Assembly (NCBI GenBank): GCA_018267915.1
Contig: JAFDXN010000033.1
Coordinates: 62,001 to 126,000, forward strand
Source: Bacteroidota bacterium
GTDB taxonomy: Bacteria; Bacteroidota; Bacteroidia; Chitinophagales; Chitinophagaceae
DNA length: 64,000 nt
Reading direction: 5' to 3'
Shown: positions 35,739 to 44,510 of the stretch, one piece after another
Layout of the letters: each line of letters begins with the position of its first letter
Position numbering within the stretch: position 1 is the first letter of the stretch
Program-made: the position numbers and the translations under genes
Notes under the pieces: generated by a model
Database searches by the model: none
What the model was told of the DNA's origin: nothing
The model's input: only the letters and a program-made list of their open reading frames with translations

Positions 35739-37682
35739 TTATTGTTTCAGTTGTAAAATATGCGCCGGGATGTCATAAGGGTTTAGTGATACAAAGTGCC
35801 ATTCACCCTGCCATTGGTAAGTATCACCTCCCAACAGGTCATGCACTACAAATGATTCATCTATTTCTTTATTAATGAGTGCGGGTGGCAACTTGATATG
35901 CCCGCTCTGCACGTTATATGGATCAAGGTTTATTACTGTGATCAAAGTATCTGTATGCAATTCTGATACCTTGAGGTATGCGATTAGCTGCTCATTGTTG
36001 GTTTCGAGGAATTGAATGTTGTCGATCACCTGTAGGGCCGGATGTTCTTTCCGGATCCTGTTCATCCGACAGATCAACTCAAAGGTTTTCGTATGCTTGT
36101 CCCAATCCCAGTGCTTGATCTCATACTTCTCGTTGTCAATGTATTCTTCCTTGCCCGGGGTGGCATCGGCTACATTATATTCATATACCGGACCGTATAT
36201 CCCGTAGGACGAGGATAGTGTAGCGGCGAGCAGTAAACGGATTACATGCGCATTCTCTTTCCCATTTACAAGTTCCTCCGTTAATATGTCTGGCGTGTTA
36301 GGCCAAAAGTTGGGCCTGAAGTAATACTTCAGCGGTGCTTGGGTAAGCTCCTTTACATATTGCTCCAGTTCCCATTTTGTATTTCGCCAGGCAAAATAAG
36401 TGTAGGACTGTGTAAACCCTATCTTGCCGAGCTGCTCCATTAATCTCGGGCGGGTAAAGGCTTCAGCCAGGAATATTACCTCTGGATGCTCAGCTTTCAC
36501 TTCACCAATCATCCATTCCCAGAACGGGAAAGCTTTGGTATGTGGGTTGTCAACCCTAAACACTGTTACACCAGCTTCTATCCAATAGTCGATTATACTC
36601 TTCAATTCCTCCCACAGGCTTTCCCAATCCTCAGTCTCGAAATCAAATGGTACTATGTCCTCATATCTCTTAGGCGGGTTCTCTGCATATTGCACGGTAC
36701 CATCGGGCCGCCATTTAAACCATTTCGGATGCTCCTTTAAATATGGATGATCGGGGGAGCACTGGTAAGCGATATCCATCGCTATCTCAATATTATATTT
36801 TCTGCTTTCAGCAATGAGCCTTTTGAAATCCTTTAGATTGCCCAACTCATTATGTATCGCTTTGTGCCCACCCCGCTTATTGCCAATAGCCCAGGGCGAA
36901 CCCGGGTCTTCTGCCGATGCATGTAAAGAGTTATTGCGGCCTTTTCTATGAGCCTGTCCAATGGGATGTATAGGCGGCAAATAAAGAATATTGAAGCCCA
37001 TCCTTTCTACCCTCGGAAGTAAGGCAACCACATCGTCAAACGAACCGTGTTTCCCTTCCTCACGCGAGGCCGACCTCGGGAATAACTCATACCAGTTGCT
37101 AAAGCCTGCCAGTTCGCGGTCTACCGTGATCTCGTATGTAGCATCCGATACTGTAACGGCGTTTTTATCCCTGCATTTACGTGCCAGTTCGGCAAATCCG
37201 GTTTCAGTTGCAATACCAACCCGCAATTCCGGATCCTTCTCCGTATTCAAGCGACTGATCCAGTTTTGTATTGTTGCTTTGTTTTTTCCCGTAGCCGCTT
37301 TTTGAAGTCCTTCTGCCAACTGAATGCCGATTCTAATGTCGGTGGAGACATCCTGACCTGCATCATACCTTTTCCGGAGGTCGGCCTGCCAGGTCGACAC
37401 CTTGTCTATCCATCCGCTAACCTGGAATTCGTAGATCCCCAATTTTGTGGGTGTTATTACTGTTTCCCAACAGTCATTGTTTTTAAACTGCAGCGGCAGT
37501 TCCTTCCACTGCTTTTCATCCTTATGCCTGATAAATAGCGCAGCAGCTATGTGGTCATGGCCATCAGAAAAAATATCCGCGGATATGGTCAGCGGACGGT
37601 CAATAATAGCTTTTGCAGGATAAATACCTCCGTCTACAGAGGGCGATACATTAGAAATGACTACTCTTTTCCTACCAGGCAT
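35739..37682 (-). CDS. glgE: Maltosyltransferase GlgE
   Basis: The 647-residue GH13_3 enzyme extends alpha-1,4-glucan with maltosyl units from maltose 1-phosphate. Motifs: the N-terminal beta domain (GGIYPAKAIIDRPLTISADI), PPIHPIGQAHRKGRNNSL, nucleophile Asp in VFRVDNPHTKAFPFWEW, Glu in VIFLAEAFTRP, and YFAWRNTKWELEQY. The ATG at 37682 is preferred over an in-frame TTG at 37721 because the family begins close to VVISNVSPSVDGG. It is the first gene of the operon with treS-mak and glgB; transcription starts in the 395-base region shared with otsAB. Confidence 0.95.
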   Translation of the reverse strand: MPGRKRVVISNVSPSVDGGIYPAKAIIDRPLTISADIFSDGHDHIAAALFIRHKDEKQWKELPLQFKNNDCWETVITPTKLGIYEFQVSGWIDKVSTWQADLRKRYDAGQDVSTDIRIGIQLAEGLQKAATGKNKATIQNWISRLNTEKDPELRVGIATETGFAELARKCRDKNAVTVSDATYEITVDRELAGFSNWYELFPRSASREEGKHGSFDDVVALLPRVERMGFNILYLPPIHPIGQAHRKGRNNSLHASAEDPGSPWAIGNKRGGHKAIHNELGNLKDFKRLIAESRKYNIEIAMDIAYQCSPDHPYLKEHPKWFKWRPDGTVQYAENPPKRYEDIVPFDFETEDWESLWEELKSIIDYWIEAGVTVFRVDNPHTKAFPFWEWMIGEVKAEHPEVIFLAEAFTRPRLMEQLGKIGFTQSYTYFAWRNTKWELEQYVKELTQAPLKYYFRPNFWPNTPDILTEELVNGKENAHVIRLLLAATLSSSYGIYGPVYEYNVADATPGKEEYIDNEKYEIKHWDWDKHTKTFELICRMNRIRKEHPALQVIDNIQFLETNNEQLIAYLKVSELHTDTLITVINLDPYNVQSGHIKLPPALINKEIDESFVVHDLLGGDTYQWQGEWHFVSLNPYDIPAHILQLKQ

Positions 37683-38077
37683 TGAGAAATTGTATATAAA
37701 GCAAAATGGAATACAGTACAATGTGTGCGATATAAATACTGTACCAAGAGTGTGTAAATACCGCTACAAACAAAATTTACCTACTTGTACTATCTAAGAC
37801 TAGCGGCCAATTCGAACGTCGCCGGTGCAAAGCCTTAACCGAAATTTAATCACTTGTATTTTTAATCACTATCTACTATTTGAATGTTGTACAAACGTGC
37901 ATATAACGAATTGACATCTTTCAACACCTGAGGAATAACACAGTAAATAATGTGAAATACACCGACTGTATGAGCAGTTGTTAAAAGGCTCATCTTAACT
38001 ATATCCACTTAGCTTGTCATATATTTTCCTTAGGACAATTATACAGCGTTGGCATTGTCTTTTATTGTTAAGGAGAG
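37683..38077. promoter_or_regulatory. AT-rich divergent region between glgE and otsAB
   Basis: This 395-base AT-rich region separates two divergent operons and must hold both promoters. A TTG at 37854-37856 followed by TACTATTTG at 37874-37882 loosely resembles the Bacteroidota -33/-7 pair, for transcription toward otsAB, but spacing and match are imperfect. An AGGAG at 38071-38075 abuts the otsAB ATG closely and may act as its ribosome site. No ORF above 20 codons, tRNA or convincing terminator is seen. Shared control here would let the cell switch trehalose synthesis and glucan synthesis together. Confidence 0.45.
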
Positions 38078-40321
38078 ATGAACACACAAATGCATTCAAC
38101 ATCGGATAATAAGAGGAGAATAATTAATGTTTCAAACAGGCTGCCTGTAAAGATCACTTCAATAAACGAAGAGATCACCTACCAGGCAAGTGAAGGCGGC
38201 CTGAGTACGGGACTTGGCAGTGTGTTCAGTGAAATGGACAGCCTGTGGATAGGCTGGCCGGGAATGGAAGTGCAGGAAAAATTACAAGACCGCGTCACCT
38301 ATGATCTACGAAATAAAAATCTTCACCCCATCTTTTTAGATGCGCAGGAGATCAGCAAGTATTACGAAGGCTTCTCGAATGAGATCATCTGGCCTTTGTT
38401 TCACTATTTCCCATCGTATAGCAGCTACGATCCTGAATATTGGCAGGCATACCTCTCGGTAAATAAAAAATTTGCTGAAGAGATCATAAAGTTTGCAACA
38501 GCAGAAGATATCGTTTGGGTGCACGACTATCACCTGATGCTGGTGCCTGCATTAGTACGTGCAGCATTGCCGGGCATTACCATAGGCTATTTTCAGCATA
38601 TCCCGTTCCCTTCATATGAAGTGTTCCGCGCTATGCCCTGGAAAAAGGAAGTTTTGGAAGGCTTGCTGGGCGCTGATATTGCGGGCTTCCAGACAGAAGA
38701 GGATGCTGCGCACTTTACACAAGCTGTTTCGAATATCCTGGGTATTGGTGCGAAAGGCGCCGGTTTCGAGGTGGAGAACGGCAGGCAGGTGAAGGTGCAG
38801 GCATTCCCTATCAGTATCGACTACAAAAAATTCAGGGAATTGGCCGCTGAAGACCTGACAGAAAAATATGCACAGAAGATCAGGACGGACATAAACACGA
38901 AGATCCTGCTTTCAATCGACAGGCTCGACTATTCGAAAGGAATAATACAGCGCCTGAAGGCATTTGAATGCTTTTTGAAGAAACATCCGGAATGGAAACA
39001 AAGAGTAACCTTTATCCATCTTATCGTACCATCTCGTGACCAGGTACGTAAATATGCCGAACTGAAAGAGGAAATGGATAGGCTTGTGAGCGATATCAAC
39101 GGGCGCTACTCCACGCTAACATGGCAGCCTATTCACCACCGCTACTGCTCGGTGCCGCCTAACATGCTGTCTGCATTATATAGCTGTGCAGATATGGCCA
39201 TCGTGTCGCCCTTGATCGATGGAATGAACCTCGTCTGCAAGGAATACGTGGCAAGCAATATATCCCGCAAGGGCGTACTGTTACTAAGCGAATATGCCGG
39301 CGCAGCCAAGGAACTGACAGACGCTTTGTTGATCAACCCGAACGACGTGGAGCGTTTCGCCAATAAAATAAATGAAGGACTCCTGATGCCGGAAGACAAG
39401 AGGATCAGCAAAATGAAACGCATGCAGGACACCATCAAGCAGGCGGATATATTTACCTGGGCCCGCAATTTCACAGACCAGCTGACCGGATTAAGGAGAA
39501 CAAGAATCGTGAGCTTACCTACGCCCGTCAATGCAGAGATCGGCCACTATATAGACAGCAGCTATGCTGACGCCGGCAAACGATTGATGCTACTGGACTA
39601 TGACGGCACGCTAATGCCTTTTTTTAATGTGCCTGCAGACGCCGCCCCAGACCCTTCCCTGTATTCGCTCATCACAAAGCTAAGCGCTGATAAAAGAAAC
39701 GACCTCGTTATCATTAGTGGCAGAGATAAGAATACGCTGGATGAGTGGCTTGGGGCATTGCCTATCCATATCGTAGCAGAACACGGCTCATGGTTCCGCG
39801 AAAAAAATGGCGAGTGGCGAAACCCACAAGGCCTTACCGGTGGATGGAAGACAGACGTCTCGGCCGTTTTGCAGAAGTATGTAAACCAAATACCGGGCAG
39901 TTTCATTGAGCAAAAGTCCTATTCACTGGCTTGGCACTACCGGCAGGCCGACGGCAAGCTGGCGAAAGACAACATACGCAACATCACCGCCCACTTAAAT
40001 GCAGTACTGAAACAACATAAGCTGGAGATACTGCTGGGCAACAAAGTGCTTGAAGTAAAGTCCAATAGCATAAATAAAGGAAAGGCTGCCTCATATTTCA
40101 TGCAGAAAGCCGACTACGAATTTATACTCGCTCTCGGGGATGACAACACCGACGAAGATATGTTTGCAGTAATGCCGGAAAACGGCATATCCATAAAAGT
40201 AGGCACCAATATCTCGAGGGCGCATTACAGCCTCAACTCTTACCTCGAGGTTAGAAAGTTGCTGGCGAATATGTGCGAAATGGCGATAATTCACCGTCAC
40301 AATGTACCTCTGGCAAGTTAA
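38078..40321 (+). CDS. Trehalose-6-phosphate synthase/phosphatase fusion (OtsA-OtsB)
   Basis: The 747-residue protein carries a GT20 synthase (residues about 15-480) joined to a HAD phosphatase (about 500-747). OtsA joins UDP-glucose and glucose 6-phosphate; motifs include IINVSNRLPV, GGLSTGLGSV, VWVHDYHLMLVPA, DRLDYSKGI and SPLIDGMNLVCKEYVA. OtsB removes the phosphate; it has the HAD nucleophile motif LDYDGTLMPF, IISGRDK, AEHGSW and the metal block ALGDDNTDEDMF. The fusion order is common in Bacteroidota. A mechanosensitive channel gene starts 25 bases after its stop, which fits an osmotic-stress role for the pair. Confidence 0.95.
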   Translation: MNTQMHSTSDNKRRIINVSNRLPVKITSINEEITYQASEGGLSTGLGSVFSEMDSLWIGWPGMEVQEKLQDRVTYDLRNKNLHPIFLDAQEISKYYEGFSNEIIWPLFHYFPSYSSYDPEYWQAYLSVNKKFAEEIIKFATAEDIVWVHDYHLMLVPALVRAALPGITIGYFQHIPFPSYEVFRAMPWKKEVLEGLLGADIAGFQTEEDAAHFTQAVSNILGIGAKGAGFEVENGRQVKVQAFPISIDYKKFRELAAEDLTEKYAQKIRTDINTKILLSIDRLDYSKGIIQRLKAFECFLKKHPEWKQRVTFIHLIVPSRDQVRKYAELKEEMDRLVSDINGRYSTLTWQPIHHRYCSVPPNMLSALYSCADMAIVSPLIDGMNLVCKEYVASNISRKGVLLLSEYAGAAKELTDALLINPNDVERFANKINEGLLMPEDKRISKMKRMQDTIKQADIFTWARNFTDQLTGLRRTRIVSLPTPVNAEIGHYIDSSYADAGKRLMLLDYDGTLMPFFNVPADAAPDPSLYSLITKLSADKRNDLVIISGRDKNTLDEWLGALPIHIVAEHGSWFREKNGEWRNPQGLTGGWKTDVSAVLQKYVNQIPGSFIEQKSYSLAWHYRQADGKLAKDNIRNITAHLNAVLKQHKLEILLGNKVLEVKSNSINKGKAASYFMQKADYEFILALGDDNTDEDMFAVMPENGISIKVGTNISRAHYSLNSYLEVRKLLANMCEMAIIHRHNVPLAS

Positions 40322-40346
40322 CGTATATACAAGGGAAGTACAGCGG

Positions 40347-41114
40347 ATGTACGATAAAGCGTCGGACTGGATATTTACGGCCGGTCCGCGCATCGTATTC
40401 GCCACACTTGCCCTCATCTTCGGTGTTTGGATCATCCGGCTCGCGAGGAAAAAGATCGATGCCCGCTTACAGCGTCAGAATATACACTCGTCTTTAAAGC
40501 CCTTTCTTGAAAGCCTGATATTTACTACCCTATACTTTGCGCTGGCACTGCTGGTGATGGGCCTACTGGGAATAAAACTTACGGTATTCGCCGCAGTGAT
40601 TGCTGCCTTTGGCGCAGCAGCGGGACTTGCATTATCTGGTACGCTGCAAAATTTCGCAAGCGGCGTGCTCATACTGTTACTTAAACCTTTTAAAACTTCC
40701 GATAACATTGTAGCGCAGGGCTTCGAAGGCACGGTAGATTCTATTCAGATTTTTTATACCGTTGTGAACACTTTCGACAATCGTACAGTGATCATACCCA
40801 ACAGCAAACTGTCCAACGAGGTTATTGTCAATATTACCCGGCAAGGTGTCAGGCGCCTGGATGTCGAGCTTAAGTTTAAGTACACCGAGGACATTGATAA
40901 GCTTAAGGAGATATTGAGGCAAGCTTTTATCGATTTCCCGGAAGTAAAAAATGATCCCGCCCCACGTATAGGCATCACAGCACTTGACACCGACAGCTTT
41001 ACGCTACGCTGCAATGTATGGCTGAAGGCACACGGCTTTGAAGATACACGCATGGTCGTTAATGAAAAGATCATATCTACGCTGAAAGCCGCAGGCATTA
41101 TTGCTAAACCCTAG
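40347..41114 (+). CDS. Small-conductance mechanosensitive channel, MscS family
   Basis: The 255-residue inner-membrane protein has three hydrophobic segments: GPRIVFATLALIFGVWIIRL, LIFTTLYFALALLVMGLLGI, and the pore-lining TM3 with the Gly/Ala pattern AAFGAAAGLALSGTLQNFASGVL. A beta domain follows (VDSIQIFYTVVNTFDNRTVIIPNSKL), as in MscS, which releases solutes on hypo-osmotic shock. The ATG at 40347 is chosen because AAGGGAAG lies about 8 bases upstream; an earlier ATG at 40302 would overlap otsAB by 20 bases. Its stop overlaps that of the convergent DUF481 gene by 4 bases. Co-transcription with otsAB links synthesis of an osmolyte with its release valve. Confidence 0.9.
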   Translation: MYDKASDWIFTAGPRIVFATLALIFGVWIIRLARKKIDARLQRQNIHSSLKPFLESLIFTTLYFALALLVMGLLGIKLTVFAAVIAAFGAAAGLALSGTLQNFASGVLILLLKPFKTSDNIVAQGFEGTVDSIQIFYTVVNTFDNRTVIIPNSKLSNEVIVNITRQGVRRLDVELKFKYTEDIDKLKEILRQAFIDFPEVKNDPAPRIGITALDTDSFTLRCNVWLKAHGFEDTRMVVNEKIISTLKAAGIIAKP

Positions 41115-41845
41115 AAATATTTCTCCATTGTAATGCCGTAGGTGAATAAGGTATTTTCACGCATCGTCCTGTTAAATCGGTTGTATGTTAATGCTGTAGT
41201 TAAACTCAACCATTTTCGCAACTTTACCGCCAACCCAAGGTTAGCTTTAACAATGTAATCGCCGCCAGATGAAAAAGAGTTTTGATAGAACCCGGCAGCA
41301 TCGAACTTAACGATGTCCTTTATACTCAAGTGAAACAATATGCGAAATGAATTTCGGAATGTACTGTACACATCGCGTATAGTGTCCTCAAGGTAGATGT
41401 CGCTGTTGTCATAAAGGATACCATCACTCAGATTGAACTTCAGGTATTTACGATCGATTATATTATAGGCTGCCCCAACACCTGCCTGGTATTGATTATT
41501 GATCTTAAGCGACAAGCTCGACTGGTAGTTTGCCAGGCCCCAGTAATAGAAATGGGGCAGTGTTTTGTAAAGATCAAAATCCAGCGTGGAATTAAAATCG
41601 TTATTGGCAAGCACCTTGTCCGTACTGCCGTACACCCAGCTATTCGTGGAATTGAGTGTAAACGTCTTTTTGTGGATACCAAATTTAAGCGCATTATTAA
41701 AGAGATACGAATGCGAATCGTTGGTCTTGCTGATATTGCCTGTTGCCATCGCACCCATATAATTCCCTTTTGTATCATTGTATTGCGCCGAAACGTCGCA
41801 AAAGAAGAAAGCGAAAACAAACGTGGTAACGAAACTTTTAGTCAT
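41111..41845 (-). CDS. DUF481 family outer-membrane protein
   Basis: The 244-residue protein starts at ATG 41845, giving a signal peptide (MTKSFVTTFVFAFFFCDVSAQ); an upstream in-frame TTG at 41914 adds only implausible sequence. The body alternates short beta strands with many aromatic residues (TFTLNSTNSWVYGS; FDLYKTLPHFYYWGLANYQSS; WLSLTTALTYNRFNRT) and ends in a Phe-containing strand (YGITMEKYF) suited to BAM insertion. This is the DUF481 pattern, also called the salt-induced outer-membrane protein family. A link with the osmotic genes next to it is suggestive only. Confidence 0.78.
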   Translation of the reverse strand: MTKSFVTTFVFAFFFCDVSAQYNDTKGNYMGAMATGNISKTNDSHSYLFNNALKFGIHKKTFTLNSTNSWVYGSTDKVLANNDFNSTLDFDLYKTLPHFYYWGLANYQSSLSLKINNQYQAGVGAAYNIIDRKYLKFNLSDGILYDNSDIYLEDTIRDVYSTFRNSFRILFHLSIKDIVKFDAAGFYQNSFSSGGDYIVKANLGLAVKLRKWLSLTTALTYNRFNRTMRENTLFTYGITMEKYF

Positions 41846-41975
41846 GCAGCGACAGGATGTGTATAAAATTATGCCCGGTCTTATAGAGAAAATCGCCATC
41901 CATTTTGGCGACAAAGAAAAAAGACACTGTGTATCAGACTGTTATCATTTTTCGTTAACTTTAGTATTTGTGAAA

Positions 41976-43037
41976 ATGGAAATTAAAGAAATGGGAATCC
42001 AGGAAAGCTACCGCATCCTCGACTCGATACGCCTGCCGCACGGCCTCTACATTGCATCACCTTCCGCACACTACTCAGCAGTCTGGATTAGGGACACTTT
42101 ATACATCAGCCTGCCATACCTGGATAAAAATTGCGGCACCTATGAGAAGACGCTGCATAGACTTTTGGACCTCATGCTCGATTATGAGTGGAAAATAGAT
42201 ATACACATAAAAGAACGTCCACGTGAAACATGGCAATATATACATGCGAAATATGACGCACAGCATGTGAAGGAAATAGCGGAGCCCTGGGGCCATGCGC
42301 AACACGATGCCATAGGCTTGCTGTTATGGGCAATAGGTGAAGGAGAAAAGCGCGGCAAAGCCATCCTACGGAATAACCGCGACCGTGCAATGCTGCAAAA
42401 GCTTGTTTACTACCTGCAGAGTTGTGAATACTGGCACGATGAAGACAACGGAATGTGGGAAGAACATAGAGAGATACATGCAAGTTCGGTAGGTGCATGC
42501 ATATCCGGCTTGAGAGCCGTAAAATATCTTGTAGACATTCCCGCCGGGTTGATACATGCAGGAGTAGAATCACTCGGGAAACTCGACATGCACGAGACGG
42601 CGGACAGGGATATAGACATGGCGCAGTTGAGCCTGATCTATCCCCATCGCGTTTACACGAGAGATACAGCGCTTAGAGTACTGGGTCGGATCGAGGAACG
42701 CCTGTTACGCAACCGCGGGGTTGTCCGTTACGAGGGCGACAGCTATTACAGCACGCTCGAAAAAAACGGCAGGCACCACGCGCTATCATATTATTATGGT
42801 TCCGAGGCCGAGTGGTGCATGGGCTTGCCCTGGTTAGCTATCTGCTACCTAGAACTTGGGAACTATGAGCGCGCTCAAATGTTCGTCGAAAGTACAGAAC
42901 GGGTGATGCTGGAAGATGGCAGCCTTCCAGAGTTATATTACGCCGAAAGCAATGAGCCGAACCCCAATACCCCGCTTGGCTGGGCCAATGCACTATATAT
43001 TGTGGCTAAAGAGCGGTTACAGCCCCGGATTTCCTAA
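41976..43037 (+). CDS. GH15/phosphorylase-kinase-alpha-like glucanase
   Basis: The 353-residue protein is an (alpha/alpha)6-barrel of the GH15 clan. An acidic residue is present in the GH15 acid position (MWEEHREIHASSVGACISGL) and a Glu in the base position (DGSLPELYYAES, followed by TPLGWANALYI). The N-terminal RLPHGLYIASPSAHYSAVWIRD block fits this group. GH15 enzymes release glucose from alpha-glucans or trehalose; some members are regulatory. The start at ATG 41976 is chosen because the frame upstream is not protein-like. There is no signal peptide, so it likely acts on intracellular glucan, fitting its place at the end of the glycogen/trehalose island. Confidence 0.75.
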   Translation: MEIKEMGIQESYRILDSIRLPHGLYIASPSAHYSAVWIRDTLYISLPYLDKNCGTYEKTLHRLLDLMLDYEWKIDIHIKERPRETWQYIHAKYDAQHVKEIAEPWGHAQHDAIGLLLWAIGEGEKRGKAILRNNRDRAMLQKLVYYLQSCEYWHDEDNGMWEEHREIHASSVGACISGLRAVKYLVDIPAGLIHAGVESLGKLDMHETADRDIDMAQLSLIYPHRVYTRDTALRVLGRIEERLLRNRGVVRYEGDSYYSTLEKNGRHHALSYYYGSEAEWCMGLPWLAICYLELGNYERAQMFVESTERVMLEDGSLPELYYAESNEPNPNTPLGWANALYIVAKERLQPRIS

Positions 43038-43183
43038 GTCGCATAGCGTTGTTGCAATTATCTCTTCCGGGGTTACGTAGTGTACCAGGATATACCCTCT
43101 TCAAAAGTGCCTTTATCTATATCCTTCATGGTCTAAAGAAAAGCAATTAAATTGCCTCGGAGAATCCCTAAAAAGCCAGGACG

Positions 43184-43927
43184 ATGGAATTCAACCCGCA
43201 AAACCATGTTATCCAACTTTGCTTACAAGGTATGCAGATGGAAGCAACTGACAAGCCTGAAGAGGCAAGGCGGTTATTTCTCCAGGCATGGAACGAAGCA
43301 ACAAATGATTTTGAAAAATTCATTGCGGCACATTATGTTGCGCGGCAGCAAAAAAATATTGCCGATAGGCTAAGTTGGCATGAAACTGCCCTGCAGTTGG
43401 CTTCCAACATTAATGATGTGGCTGCTAAATCAGCCCTACGCACTCTATATACGAGCATTGGCCGATCTTATGAGGAATTGGGCGACCCGGCTAAGGCAAA
43501 AAGCAACTATGATCTGGCCGATTCTTTCGCTGGCACGCCCACAGACAAGGGGCCTTTTTATCACGGCACAAGGGCAGATCTGCAACCGGGCGATATGCTG
43601 ACAGCGGGCCGCGCGTCTAACTACCAGTCAGAGATCATCATGAACCATATTTACTTCACCGCGCTGGCCAATGGGGCCGGCCTTGCGGCGGCACTGGCAA
43701 AGGGCGAAGGGCGCGAGCGCGTATATATAGTGGAGCCGACAGGCAGCTTTGAAAATGACCCGAATGTGACGGACAAGAAATTTCCCGGCAACCTCACCCG
43801 TTCATACCGCACACAAGAGCCCCTAAAGATCGTAGGAGAGGTAACAGGCTGGCAGAAAATAGCACCCGGCGAGTTGCAGAATTGGCGGAAAAAGCTGGAC
43901 GACAATAAAGGGGAGATTATCAACTGA
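43184..43927 (+). CDS. arr: Rifampin ADP-ribosyltransferase with N-terminal helical domain
   Basis: Residues about 122-247 match Arr, which inactivates rifamycins by ADP-ribosylation from NAD+. The signature is complete: PFYHGTRADLQPGD with the catalytic His127, the Tyr of NHIYFTAL, and IVEPTGSFENDPNVTDKKFPGNLTRSY-like sequence with the acidic residue, then VGEVTGW. Ahead of it is an unusual 120-residue domain: helical, with the TPR-like repeats EEARRLFLQAWNEA and YEELGDPAKAKSNYDLADS. Arr enzymes of other phyla are about 140 residues and lack this. No mobile element is nearby, so the gene looks resident rather than acquired on a cassette. Confidence 0.88.
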   Translation: MEFNPQNHVIQLCLQGMQMEATDKPEEARRLFLQAWNEATNDFEKFIAAHYVARQQKNIADRLSWHETALQLASNINDVAAKSALRTLYTSIGRSYEELGDPAKAKSNYDLADSFAGTPTDKGPFYHGTRADLQPGDMLTAGRASNYQSEIIMNHIYFTALANGAGLAAALAKGEGRERVYIVEPTGSFENDPNVTDKKFPGNLTRSYRTQEPLKIVGEVTGWQKIAPGELQNWRKKLDDNKGEIIN

Positions 43928-44066
43928 CGGCGAAACCGCTGAAGAACCGTCTTTTCAGATTCCCCTAACAAAACATTACGTTTTCTACAACATTCCTCTA
44001 TGTAATTAGCAGAGTCTTAACTGTCTCAGGCATAGTTAATGAAATAGTTACGGCAAAGAGAATGTT

Positions 44067-44510
44067 ATGCGACAACTAATGATAATAGCGATGCTCGGTT
44101 TAACCGTTGTGTTTACTTCGGCGGGCTGGAGAACGGACTTCACAAGGGCTAAATCAGATGCCAAAAAAGAAAATAAACTCATCTTGCTCAAGTTCTCAGG
44201 TTCCGACTGGTGCCTGCCCTGCATTAAGATGGAAAAGGAACTGTTCACACAAGATAGCTTTAGCAGGTATGCTGCTGCACATCTCGAAATGGTCAATGCT
44301 GACTTCCCAAGATTGAAGAAAAACAAGCTCGACAAAGCCACCGAGCACCAAAATGAAAGTCTCGCAGAACAGTACGACAAGGACGGCCATTTCCCATACA
44401 CGGTATTGTTGGATGCTGATGGCAAGGTTTTGAAGACCTGGGATGGATACAAGGGCGAAAAGCCGGAAGACCTGATACAGCAGATAAGCACTTATGCCGG
44501 AGGTAACTGA
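44067..44510 (+). CDS. Exported thioredoxin-like protein
   Basis: The 147-residue protein has an N-terminal signal peptide (LMIIAMLGLTVVFTSAG) and a thioredoxin fold with the redox pair in SGSDWCLPCIKM and the cis-Pro region FPYTVLLDADGKVL. It should act as a disulfide reductase or oxidase in the periplasm. It is the first gene of a tight four-gene operon with apbE (17-base overlap), a DUF4266 lipoprotein and a DUF3570 barrel. Its target could be the Cys-rich tail of the DUF4266 protein, an idea based only on gene order. Confidence 0.85.
   Translation: MRQLMIIAMLGLTVVFTSAGWRTDFTRAKSDAKKENKLILLKFSGSDWCLPCIKMEKELFTQDSFSRYAAAHLEMVNADFPRLKKNKLDKATEHQNESLAEQYDKDGHFPYTVLLDADGKVLKTWDGYKGEKPEDLIQQISTYAGGN

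Noticed and set aside
43080..43135. Minus-strand short frame of 18 codons that would continue after a one-base shift toward the GH15-like gene
   Set aside because: Too short, and the continuation is simply antisense to the end of the GH15-like gene.
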